Shown: positions 55,544 through 64,000, numbered from the stretch's first letter. The stretch is 64,000 bases of DNA from Bacteroidales bacterium (GCA_017934545.1 JAGBJI010000005.1:1-64000), one strand, 5' to 3'. Made by a program: numbers and translations. Notes: generated by a model not told the origin, from the sequence alone.

Positions 55544-58500
55544 ATGACGGATTTTACACATTTGCACGTACATACGCAGTATTCCATACTTGACGGAGCC
55601 TGCTCGGTGAAAAAATTGGTCAAAAAGACCAAAGACTTGGGCATGGACGCCGTTGCCATAACCGACCACGGCAGTATGTACGGCGTTTTGGACTTCAGAA
55701 ACACATGCGTTAAAGAAGGAATAAAACCTATTTTGGGTTGCGAAATGTATGTCGTGCCTAACGACAGGTTCAACAAAACCGACGAGGGACGCGGACACCA
55801 CCTTATACTCTTGGCAAAGAACATGACAGGTTACCAAAACCTGATAAAACTTGACTCAATGGGTTTTGACCCCAAAGCGTTCCACTACAATTCGCGTATA
55901 GACAAGAATCTGTTGTTTGAATACCACGAAGGCTTGATTTGTTCTTCGGCCTGCGTTGCGGGAATTATACCGAGGCTTTTGTATGCAGGCAAAACCCAAG
56001 AGGCCGAACGCACGGCAATGGAATACAAAGAGGTTTTCGGCGACGATTATTATATAGAACTTCAGAATTTCTGCGGCAAGAACGAAATGCAGGACGATGT
56101 TAATCCCAAGCTTATAGCCCTTGCCAGAAAATTGGACATAAAACTTATAGCCACAAACGACGTTCACTTCATCAACAAGGACGATTTCTACGCCCACCGT
56201 ATACTTATATGCCTGTCAACAGGCACAAAAATCAACGACCAAACCAAATTGATGTATTCGGGCGAAGAATACATGAAATCGGCCGACGAGATGGCTGAAC
56301 TGTTTAAGGATGTACCCGAAGCCATAACCAATACACGCGAAATAGCCGACAAGGTGGAAGTCTACGATTTGGAACGCGGACCTATATTGCCCGTGTTTGA
56401 CATACCCGAATCGTTCGGCAAATTGGATGAATATTACGAAAAATACAGTCCGCAGACAGTTAACGACTATTTGTTGGAACAGTTGGTAAAACGCAACAAA
56501 ATAGACGCCTCGGCAAGCGAAGAAGAAAAACTCAAACTTGTGGAAAAAACCTTGCAGGACAAAGGCGGATATGACAAAATGGTGCATACCGAATTTGATT
56601 TTGCATATTTGAAACACTTGACTTACGAAGGGGCTGCCAAGAAATATCCTTCTCCGCTTGCGGAAAACATAAAAGCCCGCATTGACATGGAGTTGGAAAC
56701 TATTGAATGGATGGGATTTCCGGGCTATTTTTTGATTGTGCAGGATTTTATCAACTATTCAAGGGACAACTTAGGCGTAATAATAGGTCCGGGAAGAGGT
56801 TCGGCGGCTGGAAGCGTCGTTGCGTATTGTTTGGGTATAACACAGATAGAGCCTATGACGTACGATTTGCTGTTCGAACGTTTCTTAAACCCCGACAGAA
56901 TATCGCTGCCCGACATTGACGTGGACTTCGATGACGAAGGAAGAGAGAAAACGCTTCATTACGTTCAGGACAAATACGGAGCATCGCACGTGGCACAAAT
57001 CACCACTTTCGGTACTATGGCCGCCAAGATGAGTATCAAGGACGTAGCACGTGTGTTAGACCTGCCTTTAGCCGATGCCAACCGTTTGGCAAGCTATGTT
57101 CCCTCGCGTCCGGGCATAAGTTTGGAAAAAGCATTGCAGGAATCGCCCGACTTGCAACAGGCTATGGAAAAGGGAACCGACTTGGAAAAGAAAGTTCTTA
57201 AGTATGCAATGGATTTGGAAGGCTCGGTACGCAGCACGGGCGTGCATGCCTGCGGAGTGATTATAGGCCCTGATGACATAAGCAACTATGTTCCGCTTGC
57301 CAAACCCAAAGATTCCGACATGATGGCGGTGCAGTTTGAAGGCAAACTGATAGAAAGCGTCGGAATGATTAAAATGGACTTTTTGGGATTGAGCAACCTT
57401 TCCATTATAAAGGACGCCTGCCAAAACGTTTTCAAATCCACGGGCAACAAAATAGACATTGACCGCATTCCTTTGGACGACAAACTGACATTGGAACTGT
57501 TTGCAAGGGGAGATACTACGGCAACGTTCCAATTTGAAAGCGAAGGTATGAAGACCCATTTGCAGAATCTTAAACCCGATAAGTTCGAAGATTTGATTGC
57601 AATGAACGCTTTGTACCGTCCGGGTCCGATGGCATACATACCGGAATTCATTAAAAGAAAACACGGTGAGGCAACGATAGAGTACGAATTCCCTCAAATG
57701 GAGAAGTATCTTGCGGACACTTACGGTATAACCGTATATCAAGAGCAGGTCATGCAGCTTTCAAGGGCTTTGGCGGGTTTTACGCCCGGCGAAGCCGACA
57801 CTTTGCGTAAAGCAATGGGTAAAAAAAAGAAAGATGTTATGGCAAAAATGAAAGACAAGTTTGACAAAGGTTGTGCGAAAAACGGATTGGACAGCGAAAA
57901 GACAGAAAAGATTTGGCACGATTGGGAAAAATTTGCCGAATATGCGTTCAATAAATCCCACGCAACCTGTTATGCTTACATAGCTTTTCAGACCGGATAC
58001 TTAAAATCGCACTTCCGTGCGGAATATATGTCGGCAGTGTTGACACACAATGCTAACAATCCTAAAAACATTACTGATTATATCGCCGATTGTCTTAAAC
58101 ACGGCATAGCCGTATTGGGACCTAACGTAAACGAATCCGACATCAATTTTATGGTAAACAAGAAAGGTGAGATTCTTTTCGGACTTAACGCCATAAAAAA
58201 CGTAGGGGAAAAGGTGGCGGAATCCATAATCCAAGAACGCAAAGAACACGGAGAATACACTTCTGCGGAAGATTTTATAATGCGGAATATAGGTGTGACC
58301 AACCGAAAGGCCGTTGAATCTTTGGTAAAAAGCGGAGCGTTTGACTGTTTTGCCGATGTAGACCGGGCGCAATATCTGTTAAGTACGGACAACGGTACGG
58401 AAATTTTCATCGAAAAGATAATGAAGTATTGCATCAAGCGGAAAGAACGCGAAAGTTCCGCCCAAGTATCGCTGTTTGCTTCGGAAACCGTTGCGGAAGA

Positions 58501-59227
58501 TTTGTCAATAACTTACCCCGAATGCGAACCTATGAGCCTTTTGGAGAAATTGCGTTACGAAAAAGAACTTATCGGCTTTTATATCTCGGGACATCCGTTG
58601 GATAATTACGCCGACGAAATCAAATCTTTTGCCAATTCGTCGGTAACGGAACTTGACAATGTGGACGAATTGTACGACAACAAGAAAACATCTCTTTCAG
58701 TTGCGGGAATAATAACAGAAGCGGGTTCGGCAATGAGCAAAAAAGGCACGCAATACGGTTATTTCACTTTGGAAGACAAGCAAGGCACGCACCGCTTTTC
58801 ACTTTTCGGCAAAGACTTTCTTACTTACGGACATTTCTTAAAGCCGAATATCTACGTATTTATCAAAGGCAGAGTGGACAGACGGTCGTTCGGCGAAGGT
58901 GCAAGGGAAAGTGTACGCACGGAATTCAAAATAGAAAAGATGGAACTGTTGGAAAACATGTTTTCTTCCTATGGTACAGGCATCAAAATAGTAATAGAAA
59001 ATCCCAAACTGACCGATGATTTGGTTGCAAACATAACCAAAGCCGCCAAAACCAACAAAGGCTCTGCCGATGTTACGTTTGTCGTCTTTGACACCAAGAG
59101 TGACATCCGCGTAACGCTTGAAAGCAAAAAATACAAGGTGGATATAGCATCCGTAATTCCTAATTTGAAAGACATGGTAAAGGCGGGTGATGTTTACGAT
59201 TACGTGGTTCAAACCCGCAATATATAA
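55544..59227 (+). CDS. dnaE: DNA polymerase III alpha subunit
   Basis: A 1227-residue replicative polymerase. The N-terminal PHP domain begins FTHLHVHTQYSILDGACSV. The palm motifs are GPGRGSAAGSVVAYCLGIT near residue 415 and LPDIDVDFDDEGREK near residue 457 with catalytic Asp residues. Fingers, HhH and an OB fold (SLSVAGIITEAGSAMSKKG near residue 1049) follow. Close to the family length (about 1160-1250). It is headed by the 22 bp palindrome array. queG follows after 9 bp. Confidence 0.97.
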   Translation: MTDFTHLHVHTQYSILDGACSVKKLVKKTKDLGMDAVAITDHGSMYGVLDFRNTCVKEGIKPILGCEMYVVPNDRFNKTDEGRGHHLILLAKNMTGYQNLIKLDSMGFDPKAFHYNSRIDKNLLFEYHEGLICSSACVAGIIPRLLYAGKTQEAERTAMEYKEVFGDDYYIELQNFCGKNEMQDDVNPKLIALARKLDIKLIATNDVHFINKDDFYAHRILICLSTGTKINDQTKLMYSGEEYMKSADEMAELFKDVPEAITNTREIADKVEVYDLERGPILPVFDIPESFGKLDEYYEKYSPQTVNDYLLEQLVKRNKIDASASEEEKLKLVEKTLQDKGGYDKMVHTEFDFAYLKHLTYEGAAKKYPSPLAENIKARIDMELETIEWMGFPGYFLIVQDFINYSRDNLGVIIGPGRGSAAGSVVAYCLGITQIEPMTYDLLFERFLNPDRISLPDIDVDFDDEGREKTLHYVQDKYGASHVAQITTFGTMAAKMSIKDVARVLDLPLADANRLASYVPSRPGISLEKALQESPDLQQAMEKGTDLEKKVLKYAMDLEGSVRSTGVHACGVIIGPDDISNYVPLAKPKDSDMMAVQFEGKLIESVGMIKMDFLGLSNLSIIKDACQNVFKSTGNKIDIDRIPLDDKLTLELFARGDTTATFQFESEGMKTHLQNLKPDKFEDLIAMNALYRPGPMAYIPEFIKRKHGEATIEYEFPQMEKYLADTYGITVYQEQVMQLSRALAGFTPGEADTLRKAMGKKKKDVMAKMKDKFDKGCAKNGLDSEKTEKIWHDWEKFAEYAFNKSHATCYAYIAFQTGYLKSHFRAEYMSAVLTHNANNPKNITDYIADCLKHGIAVLGPNVNESDINFMVNKKGEILFGLNAIKNVGEKVAESIIQERKEHGEYTSAEDFIMRNIGVTNRKAVESLVKSGAFDCFADVDRAQYLLSTDNGTEIFIEKIMKYCIKRKERESSAQVSLFASETVAEDLSITYPECEPMSLLEKLRYEKELIGFYISGHPLDNYADEIKSFANSSVTELDNVDELYDNKKTSLSVAGIITEAGSAMSKKGTQYGYFTLEDKQGTHRFSLFGKDFLTYGHFLKPNIYVFIKGRVDRRSFGEGARESVRTEFKIEKMELLENMFSSYGTGIKIVIENPKLTDDLVANITKAAKTNKGSADVTFVVFDTKSDIRVTLESKKYKVDIASVIPNLKDMVKAGDVYDYVVQTRNI

Positions 59228-59236
59228 ACTCTTTGT

Positions 59237-60163
59237 ATGTACATACCCATTCAAACGGTAAAGGATTTGGCATTGAAAGAAGGGTTTTGCAGTTGCGGTG
59301 CAACAAAAGCCGAAAAGATGGATATTTCCTCTTTTAAAGACTGGCTTGCAAAGGGTTATAATGCTTCTATGTCTTACCTTGAAAACTATTTGGACAAAAG
59401 GGAAAACCCTGCATTGTTGCTTGAAGGTACCCGCAGCATATTCAGTTTCATTATGTCCTACAATGATGACAGCGAAACAAGTACGCACAAATTCAAAATC
59501 GCTTCCTACGCCTGCCGCAAGGACTATCACTACACCATAAAGCAAAAACTCAACAATATAATTATAAAATTAAAAGACCAATACCCTGATTTGCAGACTA
59601 AAATATTTGTTGATTCCGCTCCTGTGCAAGAACGCAATTGGGCAATAAGATGCGGGCTTGGTTGGAAGGGAAAAAACTCACTTTTAGTCACGAAAGAATT
59701 TGGTAACAAGGTGTTTATAGGCGAAATTTTGGCAAACTGCACGTCTGATTATGCAGAAGAAACGGCTAATGCGTGCGGCAATTGCAACAAATGCTTAACC
59801 TCATGCCCTAACAACGCCATTCTGCCCGACGGAAACATAAATGCAAACCTTTGTATCTCATACCAAACCATTGAAAACAAGGAAGAAATCCCTGAAAATA
59901 TAAATTTAAGAAATTATATCTACGGTTGCGATATTTGTCTTAACGCTTGCATTTGGAACAACAGGGCAAAGAAAACAGAAGTTCAGGACCAAGAAGTTAA
60001 AAATCTTGTTTGCAGTATGTTGGACAAGATAGAAAAAGGAGAAGACTTTAAAAGCGAGTTTCAGAAATTGAGAAAACTTTCGCCGATGGACAGAATAAAA
60101 TATCAGAAACTGCTTTCAAATGTTGAACTTGCCAAAAAACAATCCTTAAATACAGATTTATAA
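59237..60163 (+). CDS. queG: epoxyqueuosine reductase
   Basis: A 308-residue cobalamin and Fe-S enzyme for the last step of queuosine synthesis in tRNA. The substrate/cobalamin region has DSAPVQERNWAIRCGLGWKGKN near residue 118. Two [4Fe-4S] motifs are visible: CGNCNKCLTSCPNNAI near residue 178 and CDICLNACIWNN near residue 232. It is the short form without the C-terminal HEAT domain. Probably co-transcribed with dnaE. A terminator follows. Confidence 0.95.
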   Translation: MYIPIQTVKDLALKEGFCSCGATKAEKMDISSFKDWLAKGYNASMSYLENYLDKRENPALLLEGTRSIFSFIMSYNDDSETSTHKFKIASYACRKDYHYTIKQKLNNIIIKLKDQYPDLQTKIFVDSAPVQERNWAIRCGLGWKGKNSLLVTKEFGNKVFIGEILANCTSDYAEETANACGNCNKCLTSCPNNAILPDGNINANLCISYQTIENKEEIPENINLRNYIYGCDICLNACIWNNRAKKTEVQDQEVKNLVCSMLDKIEKGEDFKSEFQKLRKLSPMDRIKYQKLLSNVELAKKQSLNTDL

Positions 60164-60170
60164 ACAATTA

Positions 60171-60207
60171 AAGGGGGACATCATTTTTACACAATGTCCC
60201 CTTTTTT
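60171..60207 (+). terminator. terminator of dnaE-queG
   Basis: A 10 bp stem (AAGGGGACAT type with one bulged G, and ATGTCCCCTT) followed by a T-run, 8 bp after the queG stop. Confidence 0.82.
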
Positions 60208-60211
60208 CCCG

Positions 60212-60285
60212 TGATCTAAGAAGGATTCGAACCTTCGACCTACTGCTTAGAAGGCAGTTGCTCTATCCAGCTGAGCTATTAGACC
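60212..60285 (-). tRNA. tRNA-Arg (anticodon TCT)
   Basis: A 74 nt cloverleaf on the minus strand. Acceptor GGTCTAA pairs with TTAGATC with one G-U; the anticodon loop is CTTCTAA between ACTGC and GCAGT, and the T arm carries GGTTCGAATCC. CCA is not encoded. Last of three tRNAs read from one promoter. Confidence 0.95.
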
Positions 60286-60302
60286 ATTCGTCCTTCTCAA
60301 AG

Positions 60303-60377
60303 TCGGGGTAGTAAGATTCGAACTTACGACCTCCACATCCCAAATGTGGCGCGATAACCGGACTACGCTATACCCCG
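60303..60377 (-). tRNA. tRNA-Pro (anticodon TGG)
   Basis: A 75 nt cloverleaf on the minus strand. Acceptor CGGGGTA pairs with TACCCCG; the anticodon loop is TTTGGGA between CCACA and TGTGG, and the T arm carries AGTTCGAATCT. CCA is not encoded. Confidence 0.95.
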
Positions 60378-60421
60378 TATATACACAATGAACATTCTTT
60401 TTCTCAAATCCTCTTTTTTTG

Positions 60422-60509
60422 CGGAGAATGGGGGATTCGAACCCCCGGTACCCTAATCGAGTACGACAGTTTAGCAAACTGTTGGTTTCAGCCACTCACC
60501 CAACTCTCC
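60422..60509 (-). tRNA. tRNA-Ser (anticodon GCT)
   Basis: An 88 nt class II tRNA with a long variable arm on the minus strand. Acceptor GGAGAGT pairs with ATTCTCC, the discriminator is G as expected for Ser, and the anticodon loop is TTGCTAA between ACAGT and ACTGT. CCA is not encoded. Confidence 0.95.
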
Positions 60510-60529
60510 GTATGGCTGATTTGGGATTG

Positions 60530-60537
60530 CAAAATTA
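60530..60537 (-). promoter_or_regulatory. -7 box for the tRNA cluster
   Basis: The minus strand reads TAATTTTG, 20 bp before the 5' end of tRNA-Ser. It would transcribe Ser, Pro and Arg tRNAs as one unit. Confidence 0.6.
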
Positions 60538-60729
60538 CAACAATTTTTATTACTGACAAAAAAAATTTGAAAAAAATTGAAATTTTATATGTTTTTTTGT
60601 GCCGCAATGCGTTTAAAGAATTGTGTTTTAAAAGAATTTCACTAAAAAAACAATACAGTGCATCCTAAAAAATTTTCCGCTGAAACTGAAAAATTTATGC
60701 CTAAACGAATAAGATTTTTGCCGAAGTAA

Positions 60730-60855
60730 AAAAGGCTTTTGCCGATTCAGAAAAGAGGAATGAAAAAAGCAGGTTTTTTACATCAAAAAAAGTGGTTTTT
60801 TACTCAAAAAACCACTTTTTTTCTGAATTGTTTTCTGAATCGGCAAAAACCTTTT
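60730..60855. repeat. intergenic element 8 (three units, GCAGG/GTGG/CCAC cores)
   Basis: Arms 60730-60754 and 60831-60855 are 25 bp with one mismatch. A-runs begin at 60763, 60785 and 60806 (pitch 22, 21). The core order GCAGG, GTGG, CCAC and the left arm match element 3 at 17819-17949. It lies between the tRNA cluster and the phospholipase D-like gene; an open frame running through it is not coding. The rest of 60510-61001 is AT-rich. Confidence 0.82.
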
Positions 60856-60970
60856 CTGAAAACAAAAAATTGTATTCGCAAAAGGCATTTATAAGTGCTG
60901 AACACAGGTGCGTTAAGTGCTTAAAACAAAAAGAAACGGCAAAATATTTGCCCAAGAAAAAATATTTTCA

Positions 60971-60978
60971 TAATTTTG
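60971..60978 (+). promoter_or_regulatory. -7 box for the phospholipase D-like gene
   Basis: TAATTTTG lies 23 bp before the ATG at 61002, well downstream of the first in-frame ATG at 60792. Confidence 0.6.
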
Positions 60979-61001
60979 CTGATTATATCCGCAAAAGGCG
61001 G

Positions 61002-62087
61002 ATGTGCATGATGATGCAAAACAATGACAAATACATATTGTATGACGACAATCTGAAGATGTATGACGCCATGCTGGACGACATCGGCAGGGCTAAAAGG
61101 GTCATATTTTTGGAAACTTTCAGATTCGGACGCGGAGCTATGGGCGACAAGTTCCTTTTGGCTTTGTACAAAAAGGCCAAAGAAGGCGTCAGCGTAAAAT
61201 TGCTCTTGGATGCGTGGGGAACAGGCAGGGATTTGTCTTATTTTCAACCGATTATAGAGGCAGGCGTGGAAATCCGTTTGTACCGCAAAGTCAGGCTAAC
61301 CAAGGGTATGTTGGCAAAGAACCATTGCCGCAATCACAGAAAATTGCTCATCATTGACTCCGAAATTGCATACATGGGTTCGTCCAACATAACGGCGTAC
61401 AGCGTTTCGTGGAGGGAGTTGAACTTAAGGACAACCGACCACAAACTGTTGACGGTTTTCAGACGCAGTTTCAGGGATTCTTTCCGTACATACAACAAAT
61501 ACGACATTCCGATGGTGGCAAGCAACAAAAGTTACCACATTGACGATTGGACGTTTATACAGGAGTATCCCGACAGCGTGCGTCAAAGAATAAAAAGAAA
61601 GTACGAAAACCTTATAAGACAGGCAAAAAAGAGTATAATAATTGAAACGCCTTATTTTCTTCCGGGACACAACTTAAGAAAAGAATTGGCGGACGCCGCC
61701 AAACGCGGAGTGGACGTCAGGGTTCACGTTCCGTACAATTCGGATGTAAGGGTTGTGGACATAATACGAAGACATTATGCGGGTATTTTGCACAGGGCAG
61801 GTATTAAATTTAAGTTCTATGTGCCTGCAAACCTGCATGCTAAAAGTGTGATGATAGACGGCGAAATTTTTTCCTTATCGTCGGCCAACTTTGATTACAG
61901 AAGTTTCCGCTATCAATACGAAATCGCCCTTGTGGGCAAGAATCCTTCAATTATACAGCAGTTAAAACAACACTACGCATACACCGAACAATACAGCCGT
62001 GATTTTGATTACGACACATGGAAGCAACGTTCGGGTATAGAGAAACTTGTGGAATGGATTTTACTGCCTTTAAGATATTTTATGTAA
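61002..62087 (+). CDS. phospholipase D / cardiolipin synthase-like protein
   Basis: A protein of about 361 residues with two HKD motifs: NHRKLLIID near residue 112 and HAKSVMID near residue 281, each with the following Gly-Ser/Ser-Ser-Asn segment (MGSSNIT, LSSANFD). Members make cardiolipin or hydrolyse phosphodiesters. No N-terminal membrane spans are seen, as in ClsB-type proteins. The frame is open from 60792 but that part is repeat-element sequence. The promoter and an AAAAGGCGG ribosome site favour 61002; ATGs at 61008-61016 are alternatives. The sigma-54 activator starts 15 bp later. Confidence 0.88.
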   Translation: MCMMMQNNDKYILYDDNLKMYDAMLDDIGRAKRVIFLETFRFGRGAMGDKFLLALYKKAKEGVSVKLLLDAWGTGRDLSYFQPIIEAGVEIRLYRKVRLTKGMLAKNHCRNHRKLLIIDSEIAYMGSSNITAYSVSWRELNLRTTDHKLLTVFRRSFRDSFRTYNKYDIPMVASNKSYHIDDWTFIQEYPDSVRQRIKRKYENLIRQAKKSIIIETPYFLPGHNLRKELADAAKRGVDVRVHVPYNSDVRVVDIIRRHYAGILHRAGIKFKFYVPANLHAKSVMIDGEIFSLSSANFDYRSFRYQYEIALVGKNPSIIQQLKQHYAYTEQYSRDFDYDTWKQRSGIEKLVEWILLPLRYFM

Positions 62088-62102
62088 ACTTTACGGGCAA
62101 TT

Positions 62103-63335
62103 ATGGCAGATATACAGGCAATAAAACAAAGGTTCGGAATAATAGGCAATGACGTGCAACTGATGCGTGCAATAGAAGTGGCGGTGGAAGTTGCAATAAC
62201 GGATATGAGCGTGCTTGTCACGGGAGAAAGCGGCGTTGGTAAAGAAGTTTTTTCAAAGATAATCCACAACTATTCCCCCCGTAAACACGGCAAATACATA
62301 GCCGTCAACTGCGGGGCTATACCCGAAGGCACCATAGAAAGCGAACTGTTCGGCCATGTCAAAGGTGCGTTCACCAATGCCGACAGGGACCGCAAAGGAT
62401 ACTTCGCCGAAGCGGACAAGGGTACAATATTTTTGGACGAAGTGGGTGAACTGCCTATGAACATGCAGGTTAAACTGTTGCGTGTGCTGGAAAGCGGTGA
62501 GTTTCTGCCCGTAGGAAGCAGCAAAACCCTGCATTGCGACGTAAGAGTAGTGGCTGCAACCAACGTAAACCTCATCAACGCAATAGAAAAAGGCACTTTC
62601 CGCGAAGACCTTTACTATCGGTTGAACCAAATATCCATATCCATACCTCCTCTGCGTAAAAGAAAAGACGACATATACATGTTGTTCAAACGTTTTGCCG
62701 TAGACCAAGCGGAAAAATACAACATGCCCCATATATCGCTCACTCCGCAGGCACGGGAATATCTTAAAAACTATCCTTGGCAGGGAAACGTACGCCAACT
62801 TAAAAACGTAGCCGAGCAGATTTCAATAATTGAAAAAGACCGTACTATAGATACGGAAACTTTGATGCGTTATATTCCGCCCGTATCCTCATTGCCGATG
62901 GTTGTAAACAATGGTTTTGAGAACGTACAGACGCAGGACGAGGCATTGTTTGCCATAATGCAGAACAAAAAAGACATTGCGGATTTAAGAAACGATGTAG
63001 AGCAACTGAAAAACGTAGTTGCAACCCTTATCAACAACCGAATCCCGCACGCAACTCCTTTGCTTATTGACAACAACGGTGAGATTAACAACAGCACTTA
63101 CACGCCTGCACATGCGGATATTATCAATGCCGACAGTTATGCGGGCGAAAGCAAAGAACAAGTCATTGAAATGGACGAAAGCAAGGCCGTGATGACTTTG
63201 GCGGAAATGGAAAAACAGGCAATAATATCTTCACTGAAACGCCATAGAGGGCATAGAGCCCAAGCGGCAAAGGAATTGGGTATATCGGAAAGAACGTTGT
63301 ACAGAAAAATCAACGATTACAACCTTGACAATTAG
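62103..63335 (+). CDS. sigma-54-dependent transcriptional activator without receiver domain
   Basis: A 410-residue AAA+ bacterial enhancer-binding protein. Walker A is GESGVGK (41-47). Walker B lies in TIFLDEVGELP near residue 115. The sigma-54 contact loop reads GAFTNA (88-93), not GAFTGA. The R-finger region and WQGNVRQLKN near residue 223 follow. The C-terminal Fis-type helix-turn-helix is HRAQAAKELGISERTLYRKI. No receiver or PAS domain precedes the AAA+ core, so control is by another protein or by level. A helical linker (about 290-370) is unusual. aroA starts immediately after the stop. Confidence 0.93.
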   Translation: MADIQAIKQRFGIIGNDVQLMRAIEVAVEVAITDMSVLVTGESGVGKEVFSKIIHNYSPRKHGKYIAVNCGAIPEGTIESELFGHVKGAFTNADRDRKGYFAEADKGTIFLDEVGELPMNMQVKLLRVLESGEFLPVGSSKTLHCDVRVVAATNVNLINAIEKGTFREDLYYRLNQISISIPPLRKRKDDIYMLFKRFAVDQAEKYNMPHISLTPQAREYLKNYPWQGNVRQLKNVAEQISIIEKDRTIDTETLMRYIPPVSSLPMVVNNGFENVQTQDEALFAIMQNKKDIADLRNDVEQLKNVVATLINNRIPHATPLLIDNNGEINNSTYTPAHADIINADSYAGESKEQVIEMDESKAVMTLAEMEKQAIISSLKRHRGHRAQAAKELGISERTLYRKINDYNLDN

Positions 63336-64000
63336 ATGGTTAACGGCTGCATAACACTGACTTTAGGAAACAAAGCCACAAACGGCACAGTCATAGATTT
63401 GCCTTATTCCAAAAGTATCAGCAACCGTTTGCTTATAATCAATTTTCTTTCGGGAAAAGACATTGCTTCAAGAGAAAATTTTTCTGATGCCGACGATACG
63501 GAATTGTTGTACAATATTTTACAACATGTAAAATACAAAACCGAAAATTCGTTTCATTGCAAAAATGCGGGTACAAGTACAAGGTTTTTGATTGCTTTGC
63601 TATCTTTATGTGAGGGTACGTGGTATCTGAATGCCGACAGACGTATGCAACAAAGGCCTTTGTTGCCGTTGATTGAGATTTTGACCCGATTGGGTGCGGA
63701 TATAAACGTTGCAGGCAACGGAAAAATATTTCCACTACGCATTTGCGGAAAAAAATTGCAATGCACTCAAACAATCAAAACAGATTGTACGCTGACAAGT
63801 CAGATAGTCAGTGCGTTGTTGCTTATATCGCCGTACTTAGAAAACGGAATGAAAATACTATTGCCCGAAAATCAAAGTTCCGTTTCATATATAAACATGA
63901 CAATATCCGCAGTCAATGCTTTCAACGGCAATATCACAAAAGTAAACAATCTGCTTATCAGCAAACCATCGCAATATAAATTCCGTGACATTGCAACGGA
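63336..64000 (+). CDS. aroA: 3-phosphoshikimate 1-carboxyvinyltransferase (EPSP synthase), partial
   Basis: An open frame of 221 codons from the ATG at 63336, directly after the regulator's stop (TAG then ATG, no gap), running off the right edge of the window. Motifs: LPYSKSISNR near residue 22, NAGTSTRFL near residue 77, DRRMQQRPLLPL near residue 101 and TSQIVSALL near residue 153. It makes 5-enolpyruvylshikimate-3-phosphate in the shikimate pathway. The last ~190 residues are missing only because the window ends. Confidence 0.93.
   Translation, partial: MVNGCITLTLGNKATNGTVIDLPYSKSISNRLLIINFLSGKDIASRENFSDADDTELLYNILQHVKYKTENSFHCKNAGTSTRFLIALLSLCEGTWYLNADRRMQQRPLLPLIEILTRLGADINVAGNGKIFPLRICGKKLQCTQTIKTDCTLTSQIVSALLLISPYLENGMKILLPENQSSVSYINMTISAVNAFNGNITKVNNLLISKPSQYKFRDIAT

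Noticed and set aside
60247-60495. Open frame over the tRNA cluster
   Set aside because: It reads through tRNA genes that fold correctly with proper anticodons.
60792-61001. 70-residue N-terminal extension of the phospholipase D-like protein
   Set aside because: The extension is repeat-element sequence upstream of the -7 box at 60971; similar Lys/Phe peptides arise from other copies of the element.
63439-63774. 111-codon minus-strand open frame at the right end
   Set aside because: Antisense to aroA, whose EPSP synthase motifs read through on the plus strand.

Overview
The window looks like a chromosomal segment from a member of the Bacteroidota, most likely order Bacteroidales. The evidence is: many genes preceded by the Bacteroidetes -7 box TAnnTTTG; two proteins with type IX secretion sorting tails; a BspA-like leucine-rich-repeat surface protein; an S46 peptidase of the DPP11 type; and a CobB-like sirtuin without zinc cysteines, a form I associate with Bacteroides relatives. 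No insertion sequence, prophage, CRISPR array or rRNA operon is visible. The sequence is AT-rich and the spacers are extremely so. I cannot name the genus.

Layout. 0.6-4.5 kb (minus): ychF and tig as one operon, preceded by a lipoprotein gene. 4.6-7.3 kb (plus): pyrK-pyrD and a sugar nucleotidyltransferase. 7.5-13 kb: a TPR lipoprotein and a 1214-residue BspA-like secreted protein with a G9 tract in its signal-peptide codons. 13.2-17.7 kb: cinA, a frameshifted lipoprotein gene and an EF-G-like GTPase. 18.1-25.2 kb: a glycosyltransferase, a small Cys-rich membrane protein, dnaG, an MFS transporter, lipA and a secreted hydrolase. 25.5-28.0 kb (minus): a two-gene unit for secreted proteins, bracketed by two near-identical repeat elements. 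28.5-40.4 kb (plus): addA, then addB, an M16 peptidase, a FucP-like transporter, a DegT aminotransferase, a sugar-phosphate transferase, a DUF2520 protein and a sirtuin, tightly packed. 40.7-46.9 kb (plus): an HU-like protein, miaB, a Wza-like and a Wzc-like exopolysaccharide pair and an Elp3-like radical SAM protein. 46.9-55.3 kb (minus): a PlsC-like acyltransferase and ackA, then an operon of DPP11, pheT, a 25-residue-repeat protein and a membrane protein. 55.5-64 kb: dnaE, queG, a three-tRNA cluster (minus), a phospholipase-D/cardiolipin synthase-like gene, a sigma-54 activator and a truncated aroA that runs off the window.

Most coding content is housekeeping (DNA replication and repair, translation, cofactors, pyrimidines) plus envelope and exopolysaccharide functions. 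The nucleotidyltransferase, glycosyltransferase, DegT aminotransferase, sugar transferase and Wza/Wzc pair could together supply a surface polysaccharide, though they lie in separate transcription units.

The most unusual signal is between the genes. At least eight spacers hold a structured element of about 110-135 bp. Each has three units of A-tract, 4-5 base core and T-tract at a 22-23 bp pitch, most of them inside 14-25 bp inverted-repeat arms. Three other spacers hold four-unit arrays of palindromic or partly palindromic motifs, also at a 22 bp pitch but with unrelated sequences. The constant pitch across different sequences is the best candidate here for something undescribed. The nearest parallel I know is the BrickBuilt MITE of Porphyromonas gingivalis with its ~23 bp tandem repeats; I could not compare the sequences.
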